The notes beneath the pieces are model-generated. The model ran no database searches, was not told the origin of the DNA, and saw only the letters and a program-made list of their open reading frames with translations. Below are positions 15,387-23,449 of a DNA stretch of 64,000 bases, in pieces. How positions within the stretch are numbered: position 1 is the first letter of the stretch; each line of letters starts with the position of its first letter. The position numbers and the translations under genes are program-made. Origin of the DNA: Reyranella sp. (GTDB taxonomy: Bacteria; Pseudomonadota; Alphaproteobacteria; Reyranellales; Reyranellaceae); contig NZ_JAFKJN010000006.1 in the NCBI RefSeq assembly GCF_017305915.1, positions 62,001 through 126,000 of the forward strand, in the 5' to 3' direction.

Positions 15387-16784
15387 GTGTCCGCCCTGCC
15401 CGCTGCCCTCCATCGCTTCCTGGTCGTCGTCGTCAGCAGCCTGGCGCTGCTACCCGCGCTCGCGCACGCCCAGAACGAGCTGCCGTTCGACAAGGTCTCG
15501 GGCAGCGAGCTGCGCCAGGCGCTGATCTGGACCAGCCATCTCGAATTGTGGGACGGCGACCCGGTCGCGGCGATGCAGAAGGCGACCCGGAGCTGGCAGG
15601 CCGCGAAGGGCTACAAGGAAACCGAGACGCTGAGCGAGGACCAGACCAGCGAGCTTCTGGCCGAGGCGGTGAAGAAGCGCGAAGCGGTCGGCTGGTCGAT
15701 GCTGAACGACAAGTCGATCGGCCTGTCGGTCGGCGTGCCGACGCGGCTGGTGAAGTACGTCGCGACCCGGCCGATCAACGGCGGCATCGCCTACGACTTC
15801 GAGGGCGCCATCGGCTGGTCGCTGGGCACCCGCTACGGCGACATCACCTGCAGCAACTTCGGCCTGCTCTACAACCTCCTGAAGCGCCAGATGCGCGGCA
15901 CCTGGATGGTGAAGCTCGACGACATGTTCGCGATCTTCGAGCGCAAGGACGGCCGCGAGACCTACCTGCAGGCGACCTGCCGCACCTCCGGCGCGGCGAT
16001 CGCCAGCGTCACACTCACCGAAACCCAGGCGAAGGCCTACGGCATGCTGTACGGCGCGCTGGCCGACAGCCTGACGGTGAGCCGCAACTTCAACCCGACG
16101 GCAGCGCCCCGGCCCAAGGTCGACGACTCGCCGTTCGGCCCCGGCGACATGCGCACCGACGTGATCGCGCGCTCGTCCGGCGCGGCCAAGCTGCCGCCCA
16201 ACGTCGACGGCGAGGGCAAGAGCGGCAAGATCAAGCTCAAGCCGCGCGACGGCGAGGACCTCACCACCCGCGAGGTGTTCGAGAAGGCCGGCGGCGCAGT
16301 CTATGTCGTGAAGGCCGAGCGCAAGATGGGCTCGGCGGTGGCGATCAGCGACTACGAGCTGCTGACCAACTGCCACGTCGTCGACGAGAACCCCAAGGTC
16401 ACGATCGGCCGCGACAAGAAGGAGCAGAACGCGACCGTGATCTCGATGAACGTCGCAGCCGACCGCTGCGTGCTGCGCACCGACCAGAAGCTGTCGACCT
16501 GGGTAGCGGTGCGGCCCTACGAGGACATCAAGGTCGGCGAGCGCGCCATCACCATCGGCACGCCGCAGGGGCTGGAGCTGACGGTGGCCGAGGGCCTGGT
16601 CTCCTCCAAGCGCACCCACAAGGGCGCGAAGCTGGTGCAGACCTCGGCGCCGATCAGCCAGGGCTCGTCGGGCGGCGGCCTGTTCGACGCCCAGGGCCAG
16701 TTGCTCGGCATCACCACCTTCTACTTCGCCGGCGGCCAGAACCTGAACTTCGCCGTCGCCGCCGAGGAATTTTCGAAGAACTAA
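15387..16784 (+). CDS. exported trypsin-like serine protease (S1C-type) with novel N-terminal domain
   Basis: A 465-residue exported protease. The signal peptide is residues 1-28 (FLVVVVSSLALLPALAHAQ). Residues ~30-240 form a domain I do not recognise, with three Cys (155, 198 and others). The C-terminal ~170 residues are a chymotrypsin fold with His330 (TNCHVV), Asp359 (AADRCVL) and Ser428 (QGSSGGGLF), the HtrA/Deg-like arrangement. There is no PDZ domain, unlike true DegP. GTG 15387 is preceded by AAGGAG. It probably acts in periplasmic protein quality control or processing. Its 3' side carries the palindromic element at 16787-16945. Confidence 0.85.
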   Translation: MSALPAALHRFLVVVVSSLALLPALAHAQNELPFDKVSGSELRQALIWTSHLELWDGDPVAAMQKATRSWQAAKGYKETETLSEDQTSELLAEAVKKREAVGWSMLNDKSIGLSVGVPTRLVKYVATRPINGGIAYDFEGAIGWSLGTRYGDITCSNFGLLYNLLKRQMRGTWMVKLDDMFAIFERKDGRETYLQATCRTSGAAIASVTLTETQAKAYGMLYGALADSLTVSRNFNPTAAPRPKVDDSPFGPGDMRTDVIARSSGAAKLPPNVDGEGKSGKIKLKPRDGEDLTTREVFEKAGGAVYVVKAERKMGSAVAISDYELLTNCHVVDENPKVTIGRDKKEQNATVISMNVAADRCVLRTDQKLSTWVAVRPYEDIKVGERAITIGTPQGLELTVAEGLVSSKRTHKGAKLVQTSAPISQGSSGGGLFDAQGQLLGITTFYFAGGQNLNFAVAAEEFSKN

Positions 16785-16786
16785 GT

Positions 16787-16945
16787 TCCTCCCCATTCAA
16801 ATGGGGAGGTGTCAGCGTCCTACGCTGACGGAGGGGTCATAGCGGCAGCACGACTGGAGCTCATGCCACCTCCGTCGCGGATAGGGCACTTTCACGCGAA
16901 GCGTGAAAGTGCCGACGCGCCACCTCGCCATATGAATGGGGAGGA
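16787..16945. repeat. 159-bp compound palindromic element with 13-bp terminal inverted repeats
   Basis: The element begins TCCTCCCCATTCA (16787-16799) and ends with the exact reverse complement (16933-16945). Inside are three more perfect hairpins: CCTCCCCATT-CA-AATGGGGAGG (16789-16810), GTCAGCGT-CCT-ACGCTGAC (16811-16829), and GGCACTTTCACGC-GAA-GCGTGAAAGTGCC (16885-16913, 13-bp stem). It fills the space between two convergent genes (stops at 16784 and 16952). It has no ORF. The structure resembles non-autonomous mosaic or REP/MITE-like elements of rhizobial genomes and shares the CTCC(C)CC end type with the element at 8701. It may also act as a bidirectional terminator. Confidence 0.8.
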
Positions 16946-16951
16946 GTTGCC

Positions 16952-17497
16952 CTAGCCGCTCGCCGAGGCGCTTTCGATGGTGATCGCCTTGCCCGCGGCC
17001 TCGTCGTACTTCAGCCGCTTGACGTGATCGAGGTCGCGGCCGGTGACGCGCACGAAGCGGCTGCCTTCGGGATAGTCGATGGCGTGCACCGCGCCGACGT
17101 CGTAGACGCCGGCATGGCCGGGCTCGAGACGATAGGACTTCACCTTCTCGAGCCTGGCGTCGCCGGCGTCGCTGCCGCCGTCGAGCCGCTTGTACTCGCT
17201 CATGTCGGTGTACCTGACCGCCTGGCCGTAGACCGCCCACGACGAGCCATGGTCGTGCGGCGGGCTCTTGTGGCCCTTGGCGTTGACGTGGGCCAGCACG
17301 ACGAAGCCCAGGTCCTTGTCCTCGTAGAGCTTGCGCGTGCCCATTGGCGCACCCTGCCCCACCGCCTCGTCGACGAAGCTCTTGTTGGTCAGCAGCTTCT
17401 CCAGCAACTGGCGGACCTGCTCGCGGCCGCCCGGGTTGTTGTTGGCCGAAAGCGCCGAGCGCGCTTCCTTCACGAAGGCGTCGAGCGTGTAGGTCAT
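16952..17497 (-). CDS. cupin / cysteine dioxygenase-like protein
   Basis: A 181-residue single-cupin protein. The metal motif region is SPPHDHGSSWAVYGQAVRYT (His-x-His-like ligands), and the second cupin block is EPGHAGVYDVGAVHAIDYPE with a conserved His. This pattern resembles predicted metal-dependent dioxygenases of the cysteine dioxygenase superfamily. It is the last gene of a four-gene unit; its RBS AGGAGGAAGC overlaps the stop of the acyl-CoA dehydrogenase gene, 9 bp upstream. A role in the same degradative pathway is inferred from that coupling. Confidence 0.75.
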   Translation of the reverse strand: MTYTLDAFVKEARSALSANNNPGGREQVRQLLEKLLTNKSFVDEAVGQGAPMGTRKLYEDKDLGFVVLAHVNAKGHKSPPHDHGSSWAVYGQAVRYTDMSEYKRLDGGSDAGDARLEKVKSYRLEPGHAGVYDVGAVHAIDYPEGSRFVRVTGRDLDHVKRLKYDEAAGKAITIESASASG

Positions 17498-17506
17498 TGC
17501 TTCCTC

Positions 17507-18676
17507 CTAGCGGCCGCCGAGGACGCGGCGCGCGATCACCATACGGTGCACCTCGGACGGGCCCTCGTAAACCCGCATGGTGCGGACCTTCTGGGCCATG
17601 ATCGCCAGCGGCAGCTCCTGGGTGACGCCCATGGCGCCGAACGACTGCTGGGCATGGTCGACGATCTCGGTCGCCATCTCGGTCGCGAAGACCTTGATCA
17701 TCGAGGCCTCCATACGCACGTCGCGGCCCTCGTCCTGCTTGACCGCGGCGTCCATCACCATCAGACGGCAGGCATGCAGCTTGGTCGCCGCATCGGCGAT
17801 CCACCACTGGATGGCCTGCCGGTCGGCGAGCTTCTGGCCGAAGGTGACTCGCTGGCTGACATGCTCGACCATCATGTCGAGCGCGCGCTGCGCCATCCCG
17901 ATGCACCACGAGCCCATCTGCAGGCGGCGCACCGTGAGGCGGAGCTGCATCGGCGCGAAGCCGGCGCCGAGGCGGCCCAGCACCTGGCTTTCGTGGACGC
18001 GGCAATCCTCGAACACGACTTCGTAGGTGCGCTGGCCGGCGAGCATCGGGATGGCGCGCGCCACGACCAGGCCGGGCGTGCCCTTGTCGACCAGGAAGGC
18101 GGTGATGCCGCCGCGCGAGCCGAGGTTGGTGTCGGTCACCGCCATGACGATGGTGAAGTCGGCCTTGGCGATGCGGCTGATCCAGATCTTGCGGCCATTG
18201 ATCACCCAGTGGTCGCCGTCCTTCACCGCGCGGGTCTTCATGCCGGCCGGGTCGCCGCCCGCGCCGGGCTCGGAGATGGCGATCGCCGAGGTGGTCTCGC
18301 CGGCGGCGTAGGGCTCGAGGTATTTCTTGCGCTGCTCGGGATTGGCCGTCGACAGCAGCATGTGGAGGTTCGGCGAATCGGGCGGGAAGGTGAAGGGCAC
18401 GCAGGTGTAGCCCAGCTCCTCGTTGACGCCGACCAGCGCCACTGCCGGCAGGTTGGCACCGCCCGCCTCCTCCGGCACGTCGAGTGCCCACAGGCCCAAA
18501 TCCTTGCACTGCTTGAAGAGCTTCTTGTTCTCGTCGTCGGACAGCGCCGCCGGCTGGCCGGAAGCGAAGCGCTCGAGGATGTTCTTCTCGAGCGGGATCA
18601 GCTCGTTGCCCACGAACTTCTTCACGAGGTCGCGCAGCATCGTCTGCTCTTCGGTCACCTTGAACATGCCGTCCAT
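17507..18676 (-). CDS. acyl-CoA dehydrogenase
   Basis: A 389-residue FAD-dependent acyl-CoA dehydrogenase that introduces a 2,3-double bond in an acyl-CoA thioester. Visible features are the FAD/substrate segment SAIAISEPGAGGDPAGMKT near residue 133, the second-domain block DHWVINGRKIWISRI, QRVTFGQKLADRQAIQWW in the C-terminal helical bundle, and the late MRVYEGPSEVHRMVIARRVL with the GPSE loop. It is preceded by an NMT1-like binding protein and followed by a cupin, each 9 bp away, all on the minus strand. Chain length specificity cannot be read. Confidence 0.93.
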   Translation of the reverse strand: MDGMFKVTEEQTMLRDLVKKFVGNELIPLEKNILERFASGQPAALSDDENKKLFKQCKDLGLWALDVPEEAGGANLPAVALVGVNEELGYTCVPFTFPPDSPNLHMLLSTANPEQRKKYLEPYAAGETTSAIAISEPGAGGDPAGMKTRAVKDGDHWVINGRKIWISRIAKADFTIVMAVTDTNLGSRGGITAFLVDKGTPGLVVARAIPMLAGQRTYEVVFEDCRVHESQVLGRLGAGFAPMQLRLTVRRLQMGSWCIGMAQRALDMMVEHVSQRVTFGQKLADRQAIQWWIADAATKLHACRLMVMDAAVKQDEGRDVRMEASMIKVFATEMATEIVDHAQQSFGAMGVTQELPLAIMAQKVRTMRVYEGPSEVHRMVIARRVLGGR

Positions 18677-18685
18677 CGCGTCCTC

Positions 18686-19699
18686 CTACTTGCCGATCCC
18701 CTTGTTCACGAAATCCAGCGTATAGGCCTGCCGCGGGTCGAGGCCAACCGGCAGCACGCCGACATCGACCATGGAGCTGTAGAAATCCGCCCAGCGGCTG
18801 TCGCTCATGGCACCGATTCCGCCTGTCAGCGCGTCGCCCGACAGCACGATGCCGCGCTGGTTCAGCTCCTTGACGGCATGCCGGATGCGGTCGTCGGTCT
18901 GCTCGGGATTGTCCTTCTTGATCAGGGCGTTCGCCGCCTCGGTCGCCGGGCCGCCCTTGAGGTACTGCGCCCAGCCCTCGACCGTGGCGTCGACGAAGCG
19001 CTGGATCAGATCCTTCTTCTCGGCGGCGAGCTTGCGCGAGATCGCGATCGTCGTCTGGTAGGCGCTGAAGCCTGCATCGGCGATCAGCAGCGCTTCGGGT
19101 TCCTTTCCGAGCGCCTGGGCGATCGAATAGACCTCGGAGCTGACGAAGCCCTGCTGGATCGCCTGCGGATCGGCGAGGAACGGCGCCATGTTGAAGTTGT
19201 AGGGCCGCAGTTGCGCGTCGGAGAGGCCGTACTTCTTGCGCAGGTACGGCCAGAAGGTCGAGCGGCTGCCGTTGGAGATCAGCAGCGGCCGGCCCTTCAT
19301 CTTCTCGAAGCTGTCGAAGCCCGAGCCGGGATGGGCGATCATCACCTGCGGATCCTTCTGGAAGATCGACGCTATGGTGAAGAACGGCGCCTGCTCGCGG
19401 ACGTAGGTGAATTGCTCGAAGCTGTTCGACATGACCATGTCGACGCGGCCGGCCAGCAGCATCTGGCCGATGTTGAGGCTGGGACCGCCGGGCCTGAGCT
19501 CGAGCTCGATGCCGCGCGACCTGTAGAGGCCGGCGGCGATCGCCTGGTAGTGGCCGCCATGCTCGGCCTGCGCTCGCCAGTCGGTGTGGAATGACAGCCG
19601 CTCGAGAGGCTGCGCACGGGCCGGGCGCGCCAGCGGCACCAGCAGCGGGGTGGCGAGCGCGCCCAGCGCGGCGCGACGGTCGAGGCGGAAGGCGGTCAT
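18686..19699 (-). CDS. ABC transporter substrate-binding protein (NMT1/THI5-SsuA-like)
   Basis: A 337-residue periplasmic binding protein. It starts at ATG 19699 with a Tat-type leader (RLDRRAALGALATPLLVPLA). The mature region LSFHTDWRAQAEHGGHYQAI, then RSRGIELELRPGGPSLNIGQ, is the NMT1/THI5 (HMP-precursor or sulfonate receptor) pattern. No permease or ATPase gene is adjacent. The start overlaps the stop of the YdcF-like gene by 4 bp (ATGA), and the acyl-CoA dehydrogenase follows 9 bp after its stop. It may borrow a transporter encoded elsewhere; the ligand (thiamine-pyrimidine-like, sulfonate or aromatic) is unknown. Confidence 0.85.
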   Translation of the reverse strand: MTAFRLDRRAALGALATPLLVPLARPARAQPLERLSFHTDWRAQAEHGGHYQAIAAGLYRSRGIELELRPGGPSLNIGQMLLAGRVDMVMSNSFEQFTYVREQAPFFTIASIFQKDPQVMIAHPGSGFDSFEKMKGRPLLISNGSRSTFWPYLRKKYGLSDAQLRPYNFNMAPFLADPQAIQQGFVSSEVYSIAQALGKEPEALLIADAGFSAYQTTIAISRKLAAEKKDLIQRFVDATVEGWAQYLKGGPATEAANALIKKDNPEQTDDRIRHAVKELNQRGIVLSGDALTGGIGAMSDSRWADFYSSMVDVGVLPVGLDPRQAYTLDFVNKGIGK

Positions 19700-20481
19700 C
19701 GGTCGAGCGCGGAGCGGCGGAAGTCGAAATTCAAGGCGACGATCTCCTTCAGCGCCGCGGTCGAGAGCCGCAGGCCCTCGACCGACGGCAGCCAATTGTC
19801 CCACGGCATGCGCGGCAGGGCCAAGGCCTGGTAGTCGGTCGGGAAGGCCGCGGCGTCGAGCCCGGCGCGCCGGGCAAGCTGCAGGGCGCGCGGCATGTGG
19901 AAGGCCGAGGTCACCAGCGCCACCCGGCCGTCGCCGATGATCGCCTTCACGTTGCGGATGTTCTCGATGGTGTTGATCGACTTGCCCTCGTCGATGATGG
20001 CCTCCGACGGCACGCCGAGATCGAGCAGGAAGACACGCATCGCCGCAGCCTCGGTGGTCGCCGCTTCGTGCCCGGGCGAGAAGCTGCCGCCGCTGACGAT
20101 GATGCACGGCGCGGCACCACGCCGCCACAGCCGCGCCGCCTGCCAGATGCGGTCGGCGTTGTCGGTGAGCTCGGGCAGCGGCCGCTGCGGCGGATGCGCC
20201 GCGGCGATGCCGCCGCCCAGCACCACGATGGCGTCGTAGCAGCACGGCGGCGCCTGCAGCTCGGCTTCACGCGCCTTGTCCTCGAGCTGGTGCATAAGCA
20301 CGTCGCCGACCGGCTGGTAGGCGAGCACCAGGGTGTAGGCGAGCGACAACACGAGGACGGTGACGGCCAGCCGGCGCCGTCGCGCGATCAGGAGCAGCAG
20401 CGTCAGCACGACGCCGACCCCCAGCGCCGCCGGCGGCAGGATCAGGTTGGCAAGGAATTTGAGGAGTGCGTAGGCATCCAT
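19696..20481 (-). CDS. YdcF/SanA-like DUF218 membrane protein
   Basis: A 261-residue protein with two N-terminal membrane helices (LANLILPPAALGVGVVLTLL and LAVTVLVLSLAYTLVLAYQP) followed by a DUF218 domain. Domain landmarks are YDAIVVLGGGIAAAH near residue 85, CIIVSGGSFSPGHEAATTEA, INTIENIRNVKAII, and VALVTSAFHMPRAL. The fold is Rossmann-like. ElyC/SanA/YdcF relatives act in envelope integrity or lipid-carrier metabolism, though the biochemical activity is unknown. ATG 20481 opens the first helix. It is the first gene of a four-gene minus-strand operon and is translationally coupled to the binding protein. It is divergent from the aminotransferase at 20539. Confidence 0.85.
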   Translation of the reverse strand: MDAYALLKFLANLILPPAALGVGVVLTLLLLIARRRRLAVTVLVLSLAYTLVLAYQPVGDVLMHQLEDKAREAELQAPPCCYDAIVVLGGGIAAAHPPQRPLPELTDNADRIWQAARLWRRGAAPCIIVSGGSFSPGHEAATTEAAAMRVFLLDLGVPSEAIIDEGKSINTIENIRNVKAIIGDGRVALVTSAFHMPRALQLARRAGLDAAAFPTDYQALALPRMPWDNWLPSVEGLRLSTAALKEIVALNFDFRRSALDR

Positions 20482-20538
20482 GCGGGCGACGGTCGTCCGG
20501 CTATACTTGGCGGCGTTCCCTCGAGCAAAGAGTTCCCG

Positions 20539-21777
20539 ATGATCTCCAATCGCCTTCCCATCGATGCCGCCCTGCGAACCCGCGCCCGCCAGGTCATCCC
20601 CGGCGGCATGTACGGCCATCTCAACGTCGCGCGGCTGCCCGAGGGCTATCCGCAGTTCTTCGCCCGCGCCGAGGGCGCCACGCTGTGGGACGTCGACGGC
20701 AACGCCTATGTCGACTTCATGTGCGCCTACGGTCCGATGGTGCTGGGTTACGGCAACCGCGAGGTCGAGGCCGCCGCCGAGGCGCAGCGCCACCTGGGCG
20801 ACGTGATGACCGGCCCGTCCGAACGGCTGGTCGAGCTGGCGGAGAAGCTGGTCGGCATGGTGGCGCATGCCGACTGGACGCTGTTCCAGCGCAACGGCAC
20901 TGACGCCACCACCCTCTGCGTCGTCATCGCGCGCGCCGCGACGGCGCGGCGCAAGATCCTGGTGGCGCGCGGCGCCTATCACGGCTCGGCGCCGTGGTGC
21001 ACGCCGCATCCCGCCGGCACGACCGCCGAGGATCGGGTGCACCTGGTGCACTACGACTACAACGACGTGGCGAGCCTGCAGGCCGCCGCCGCCTCGGTCG
21101 AGGGCGACATCGCGGGCGTCATCGCCTCGGCCTTCAAGCACGACTACGGCAAGGACCAGGAGCTGCCGACGCCCGCGTTCGCGAAGGCCGTCCGCCAGCT
21201 CTGCGACGCGTCAGGCGCCGCGCTGATCCTCGACGATGTGCGGGCGGGTTTCCGGCTCGATCTCGGCGGCAGCTGGCAGACGGTCGGCGTGAAGCCCGAT
21301 CTCGCCGCCTACTCCAAGGCGATCGCCAACGGCTACACGCTGGCGGCGGTGACCGGCAGCGACAAGTTCCGCGACGCCGCGTCGTCGGTGTTCATGACCG
21401 GCTCGTTCTGGTGCGGCGCGGCGTCGATGGCGGCGGCGCTGAAGACGCTCGAGATCTTCGAGCGCGACGACTCGATCGCGCACATGACGCGGATGGGACA
21501 ACGGCTGCGCGACGGCCTCGCGGCGCAGGCCAAGGCGCATGGACAGGGGCTGAAGCAGACCGGGCCGGTGCAGATGCCGACGGTGCTGTTCGCCGACGAC
21601 CCTCAGGTCGAGAAAGGAAAGCTGTTCGTCGTCGAGGCGCTGCGAGGCGGCGCCTGGCTGCATCCGCAGCACAACATGTTCCTGTCGGCGGCGCACACCG
21701 AGGCCGACATCGATCGCACGCTGCAGGCCACCGACGCGGCGCTGGCCGCGGTCGCCAAGCACTTTGGTCGTGACTGA
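20539..21777 (+). CDS. class III PLP aminotransferase (glutamate-1-semialdehyde aminomutase-like)
   Basis: A 412-residue fold-type I PLP enzyme. The PLP lysine is Lys260 in AAYSKAIANGYTL. The acidic residue contacting the pyridine nitrogen is Asp232 in ILDDVRAGFR. The substrate loop VIPGGMYGHLN and LWDVDGNAYVDFMCAYGPMV are typical of HemL-like aminotransferases. The usual D-E of GSAM is D-D here, and no haem genes are near, so a transaminase on an amino ketone or amino acid is more likely than tetrapyrrole synthesis. It stands alone; a 16-bp tandem repeat covers its stop codon. Confidence 0.85.
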   Translation: MISNRLPIDAALRTRARQVIPGGMYGHLNVARLPEGYPQFFARAEGATLWDVDGNAYVDFMCAYGPMVLGYGNREVEAAAEAQRHLGDVMTGPSERLVELAEKLVGMVAHADWTLFQRNGTDATTLCVVIARAATARRKILVARGAYHGSAPWCTPHPAGTTAEDRVHLVHYDYNDVASLQAAAASVEGDIAGVIASAFKHDYGKDQELPTPAFAKAVRQLCDASGAALILDDVRAGFRLDLGGSWQTVGVKPDLAAYSKAIANGYTLAAVTGSDKFRDAASSVFMTGSFWCGAASMAAALKTLEIFERDDSIAHMTRMGQRLRDGLAAQAKAHGQGLKQTGPVQMPTVLFADDPQVEKGKLFVVEALRGGAWLHPQHNMFLSAAHTEADIDRTLQATDAALAAVAKHFGRD

Positions 21778-21797
21778 TTGGGGTCGTGACTGATTGG
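21766..21797. repeat. 16-bp tandem duplication across the aminotransferase stop codon
   Basis: GGTCGTGACTGATTGG occurs twice head-to-tail (21766-21781 and 21782-21797), followed by a decayed third copy beginning GGCCGCGAC. The stop codon TGA (21775-21777) lies in the first copy. This is a slippage product with no obvious function. Confidence 0.8.
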
Positions 21798-21821
21798 GGC
21801 CGCGACGGATGCGGATTGTGG

Positions 21822-21862
21822 AAAAAGAAAAGGGCGGGCTCGGTGTGCACCGAGGCCCGCCC
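21822..21862 (-). terminator. rho-independent terminator of the HU gene
   Basis: Read on the minus strand, a stem GGGCGGGCCTCGGT / ACCGAGCCCGCCC with a 4-nt loop and one bulge (21832-21862) is followed directly by TTTTCTTTTTC (21822-21831). It begins 18 bp after the HU stop codon. This is a textbook intrinsic terminator. Confidence 0.9.
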
Positions 21863-21880
21863 GATTCTGTCGCGGAAGCG

Positions 21881-22177
21881 TTAGATGGCTTCCTTGAGGT
21901 CCTTGGCGACGCGGAAGGCGACCTTCTTCGACGCCTTGATCTTGATCGCCTCGCCGGTCGCCGGGTTGCGGCCCATGCGAGCCGGACGGTTGCGGACCTG
22001 AAGGATGCCGAGGCCCGTGATGCGGACCTTGTTGCCCTTCTTGAGGTGCTTCACGACCAAGCCGACGAAGTCGTCGAGGCAGCCGGTCGCGTCCTTCTTG
22101 GTCATGCCCGTCTTCTCGGCCAACTCGGCCGCCACCTTGGACAGCGGGACGGTAGGAGCGGAGGGTTTGGTAGCCAT
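21881..22177 (-). CDS. hup: HU family DNA-binding protein
   Basis: A 98-residue histone-like protein that bends DNA and organises the nucleoid as a dimer. The HU/IHF fold is clear: LSKVAAELAEKTGMTKKDAT for the helical dimer body, ITGLGILQVRNRPARMGRNP as the HU signature leading into the DNA-binding arm, and TGEAIKIKASKKVAFRVAKD at the end. The N-terminus has ~8 extra residues (ATKPSAPT) before the usual start of HU. ATG 22177 is chosen because the sequence upstream is not HU-like. A strong intrinsic terminator follows. Confidence 0.93.
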   Translation of the reverse strand: MATKPSAPTVPLSKVAAELAEKTGMTKKDATGCLDDFVGLVVKHLKKGNKVRITGLGILQVRNRPARMGRNPATGEAIKIKASKKVAFRVAKDLKEAI

Positions 22178-22355
22178 TGTGGAGGGGTCCCTTGCGTTTT
22201 TTCGTTTCGCCAACGTCTTCCCGACGCCCCGGGGCAGCGTTGACGGGCCCAAGGTTATCCACGAATCGCTTCTTCGCAAGGGCCGAAACGCTGAAAAATG
22301 TCGATTTCTGGGGCTTTTTCGGCCATTTGAGGCGGCCATCCACAGGTTAGAGAGA

Positions 22356-23261
22356 GTGTCCCGCGTGTCTTCGGCCGAACTTGTCCCGACTTTCACCACC
22401 GCCGTGAACACCTGGCAGTGCGATGAGAACGCCCATTTGAACGTGCAATTCTACACCGAGTTCGGCCACGAGGCATCGGCGCACCTGATGCACAATCTGG
22501 CCTGGGGACCACGTGCGCAGGCCGCGGCGGGCCTCTCGGTAAACGTGCAGGAAGACCATATCCGCTACCTGCGCGAGTTCCGCGTGGTCGATACCGTCGA
22601 GGTCCGCTCGGCCCCGGTCGAGGTCGGTGAGCGCTCGCTCGCCCTCTATCACGAGATCCGCAACCCCGCCGACGGCACGCTCGCCTCGACCATCGTGCGC
22701 CGCCTGGAATGCGACAAGCCGTGGCCCGAGTCGTTCCGCCGGCGCGCCGAGGCCGCCCGGATCGAGCTGCCGGCGAGCGTGCGGCCGCGCAGCGTCGGGC
22801 AGGCGCCGCTTCCCGACATCCGGCTCGAGGATTGCGCGCGCATCGGCCTGATCGGCGCCGGCCGCACGCTGATCAAGCCCGCGGAATGCGACGAGCACGG
22901 CCGCTTCCTGCCGCGCCATCAGTTCGGCCGCTACTCCGATGCGGCGCCCTGGCTGTGGAATCACCTGGGCTTCGATCGCGCGGCGATGCAGGAGCGCGGC
23001 GAAGGCTCGGTCGTGGTCGAGACGCTGCACGGCTATCGCCGCCCCCTGAAGGCGGGCATGCTGCTGACGATCATGAGCGGGCTCGTAGGCTACACTGCCA
23101 AGATCCTGAAGCTGGCGCATTTCGCATTCGATGCCGAGTCCGGCAAGCTTGCTGCTTGCAGCGAAGCCATCGGCATGAAGTTCGACCAGAAGATCCGCAA
23201 GATCATGACCTTCTCGGCCGAGGACCAGGCGCGCCTCGCCCAACGCACGCTGCGCCTCTGA
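22356..23261 (+). CDS. acyl-CoA thioesterase family protein (double hotdog)
   Basis: About 301 residues with two hotdog folds. The first contains NTWQCDENAHLNVQFYTEFG, in which Asp/Asn-His matches the catalytic segment of 4-hydroxybenzoyl-CoA thioesterase-like enzymes; the second contains DEHGRFLPRHQFGRYSDAAP and the block VVVETLHGYRRPLKAGMLLT. It probably hydrolyses an acyl-CoA. GTG 22356 or GTG 22365 are the plausible starts (AGAGAG lies just upstream); no ATG fits. It is the first gene of a unit with a 58-residue protein and an amidase. It is divergent from hup. Confidence 0.8.
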   Translation: MSRVSSAELVPTFTTAVNTWQCDENAHLNVQFYTEFGHEASAHLMHNLAWGPRAQAAAGLSVNVQEDHIRYLREFRVVDTVEVRSAPVEVGERSLALYHEIRNPADGTLASTIVRRLECDKPWPESFRRRAEAARIELPASVRPRSVGQAPLPDIRLEDCARIGLIGAGRTLIKPAECDEHGRFLPRHQFGRYSDAAPWLWNHLGFDRAAMQERGEGSVVVETLHGYRRPLKAGMLLTIMSGLVGYTAKILKLAHFAFDAESGKLAACSEAIGMKFDQKIRKIMTFSAEDQARLAQRTLRL

Positions 23262-23272
23262 CGGAGAGCGAC

Positions 23273-23449
23273 ATGAAAGACATCCTGAAACTGCAAGGCC
23301 TTCAGCACGACGAAAAGCGGCTCGCCGAGCTCACGGCCGAAGTGCAGGTGCTGAACGACGCCGTGCGCAAGGCCGCCGAAGCGCGCCTCACTTTCGACGA
23401 CGAGCCGGCGGCGTTCGCCAGCCTGATGGAGCGCGAGGCCCGCACATGA
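23273..23449 (+). CDS. 58-aa GatC/AtzG-like small protein, probable amidase partner
   Basis: ATG 23273 lies 11 bp after the thioesterase stop, with GGAGAG upstream. The product is a charged helical peptide (KDILKLQGLQHDEKRLAELT, EVQVLNDAVRKAAEARL) ending TFDDEPAAFASLMEREART. The C-terminal FDDEPAAF pattern resembles DUF4089/AtzG-type GatC-like subunits that sit before amidases and wrap the enzyme. Its stop overlaps the amidase start (ATGA, 23446-23449), so the two are translationally coupled. Family assignment is from pattern memory and is tentative; that the gene is real is well supported by coupling and RBS. Confidence 0.7.
   Translation: MKDILKLQGLQHDEKRLAELTAEVQVLNDAVRKAAEARLTFDDEPAAFASLMEREART

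Noticed and set aside
17024..19594. 856-codon frame on the plus strand
   Set aside because: It is antisense to the cupin, acyl-CoA dehydrogenase and NMT1-like genes, which have clear motifs and ribosome sites.
20539..21777. hemL (glutamate-1-semialdehyde aminomutase) as a firm name
   Set aside because: The aminotransferase has the fold, but the diagnostic residues and genomic context for tetrapyrrole synthesis are lacking.
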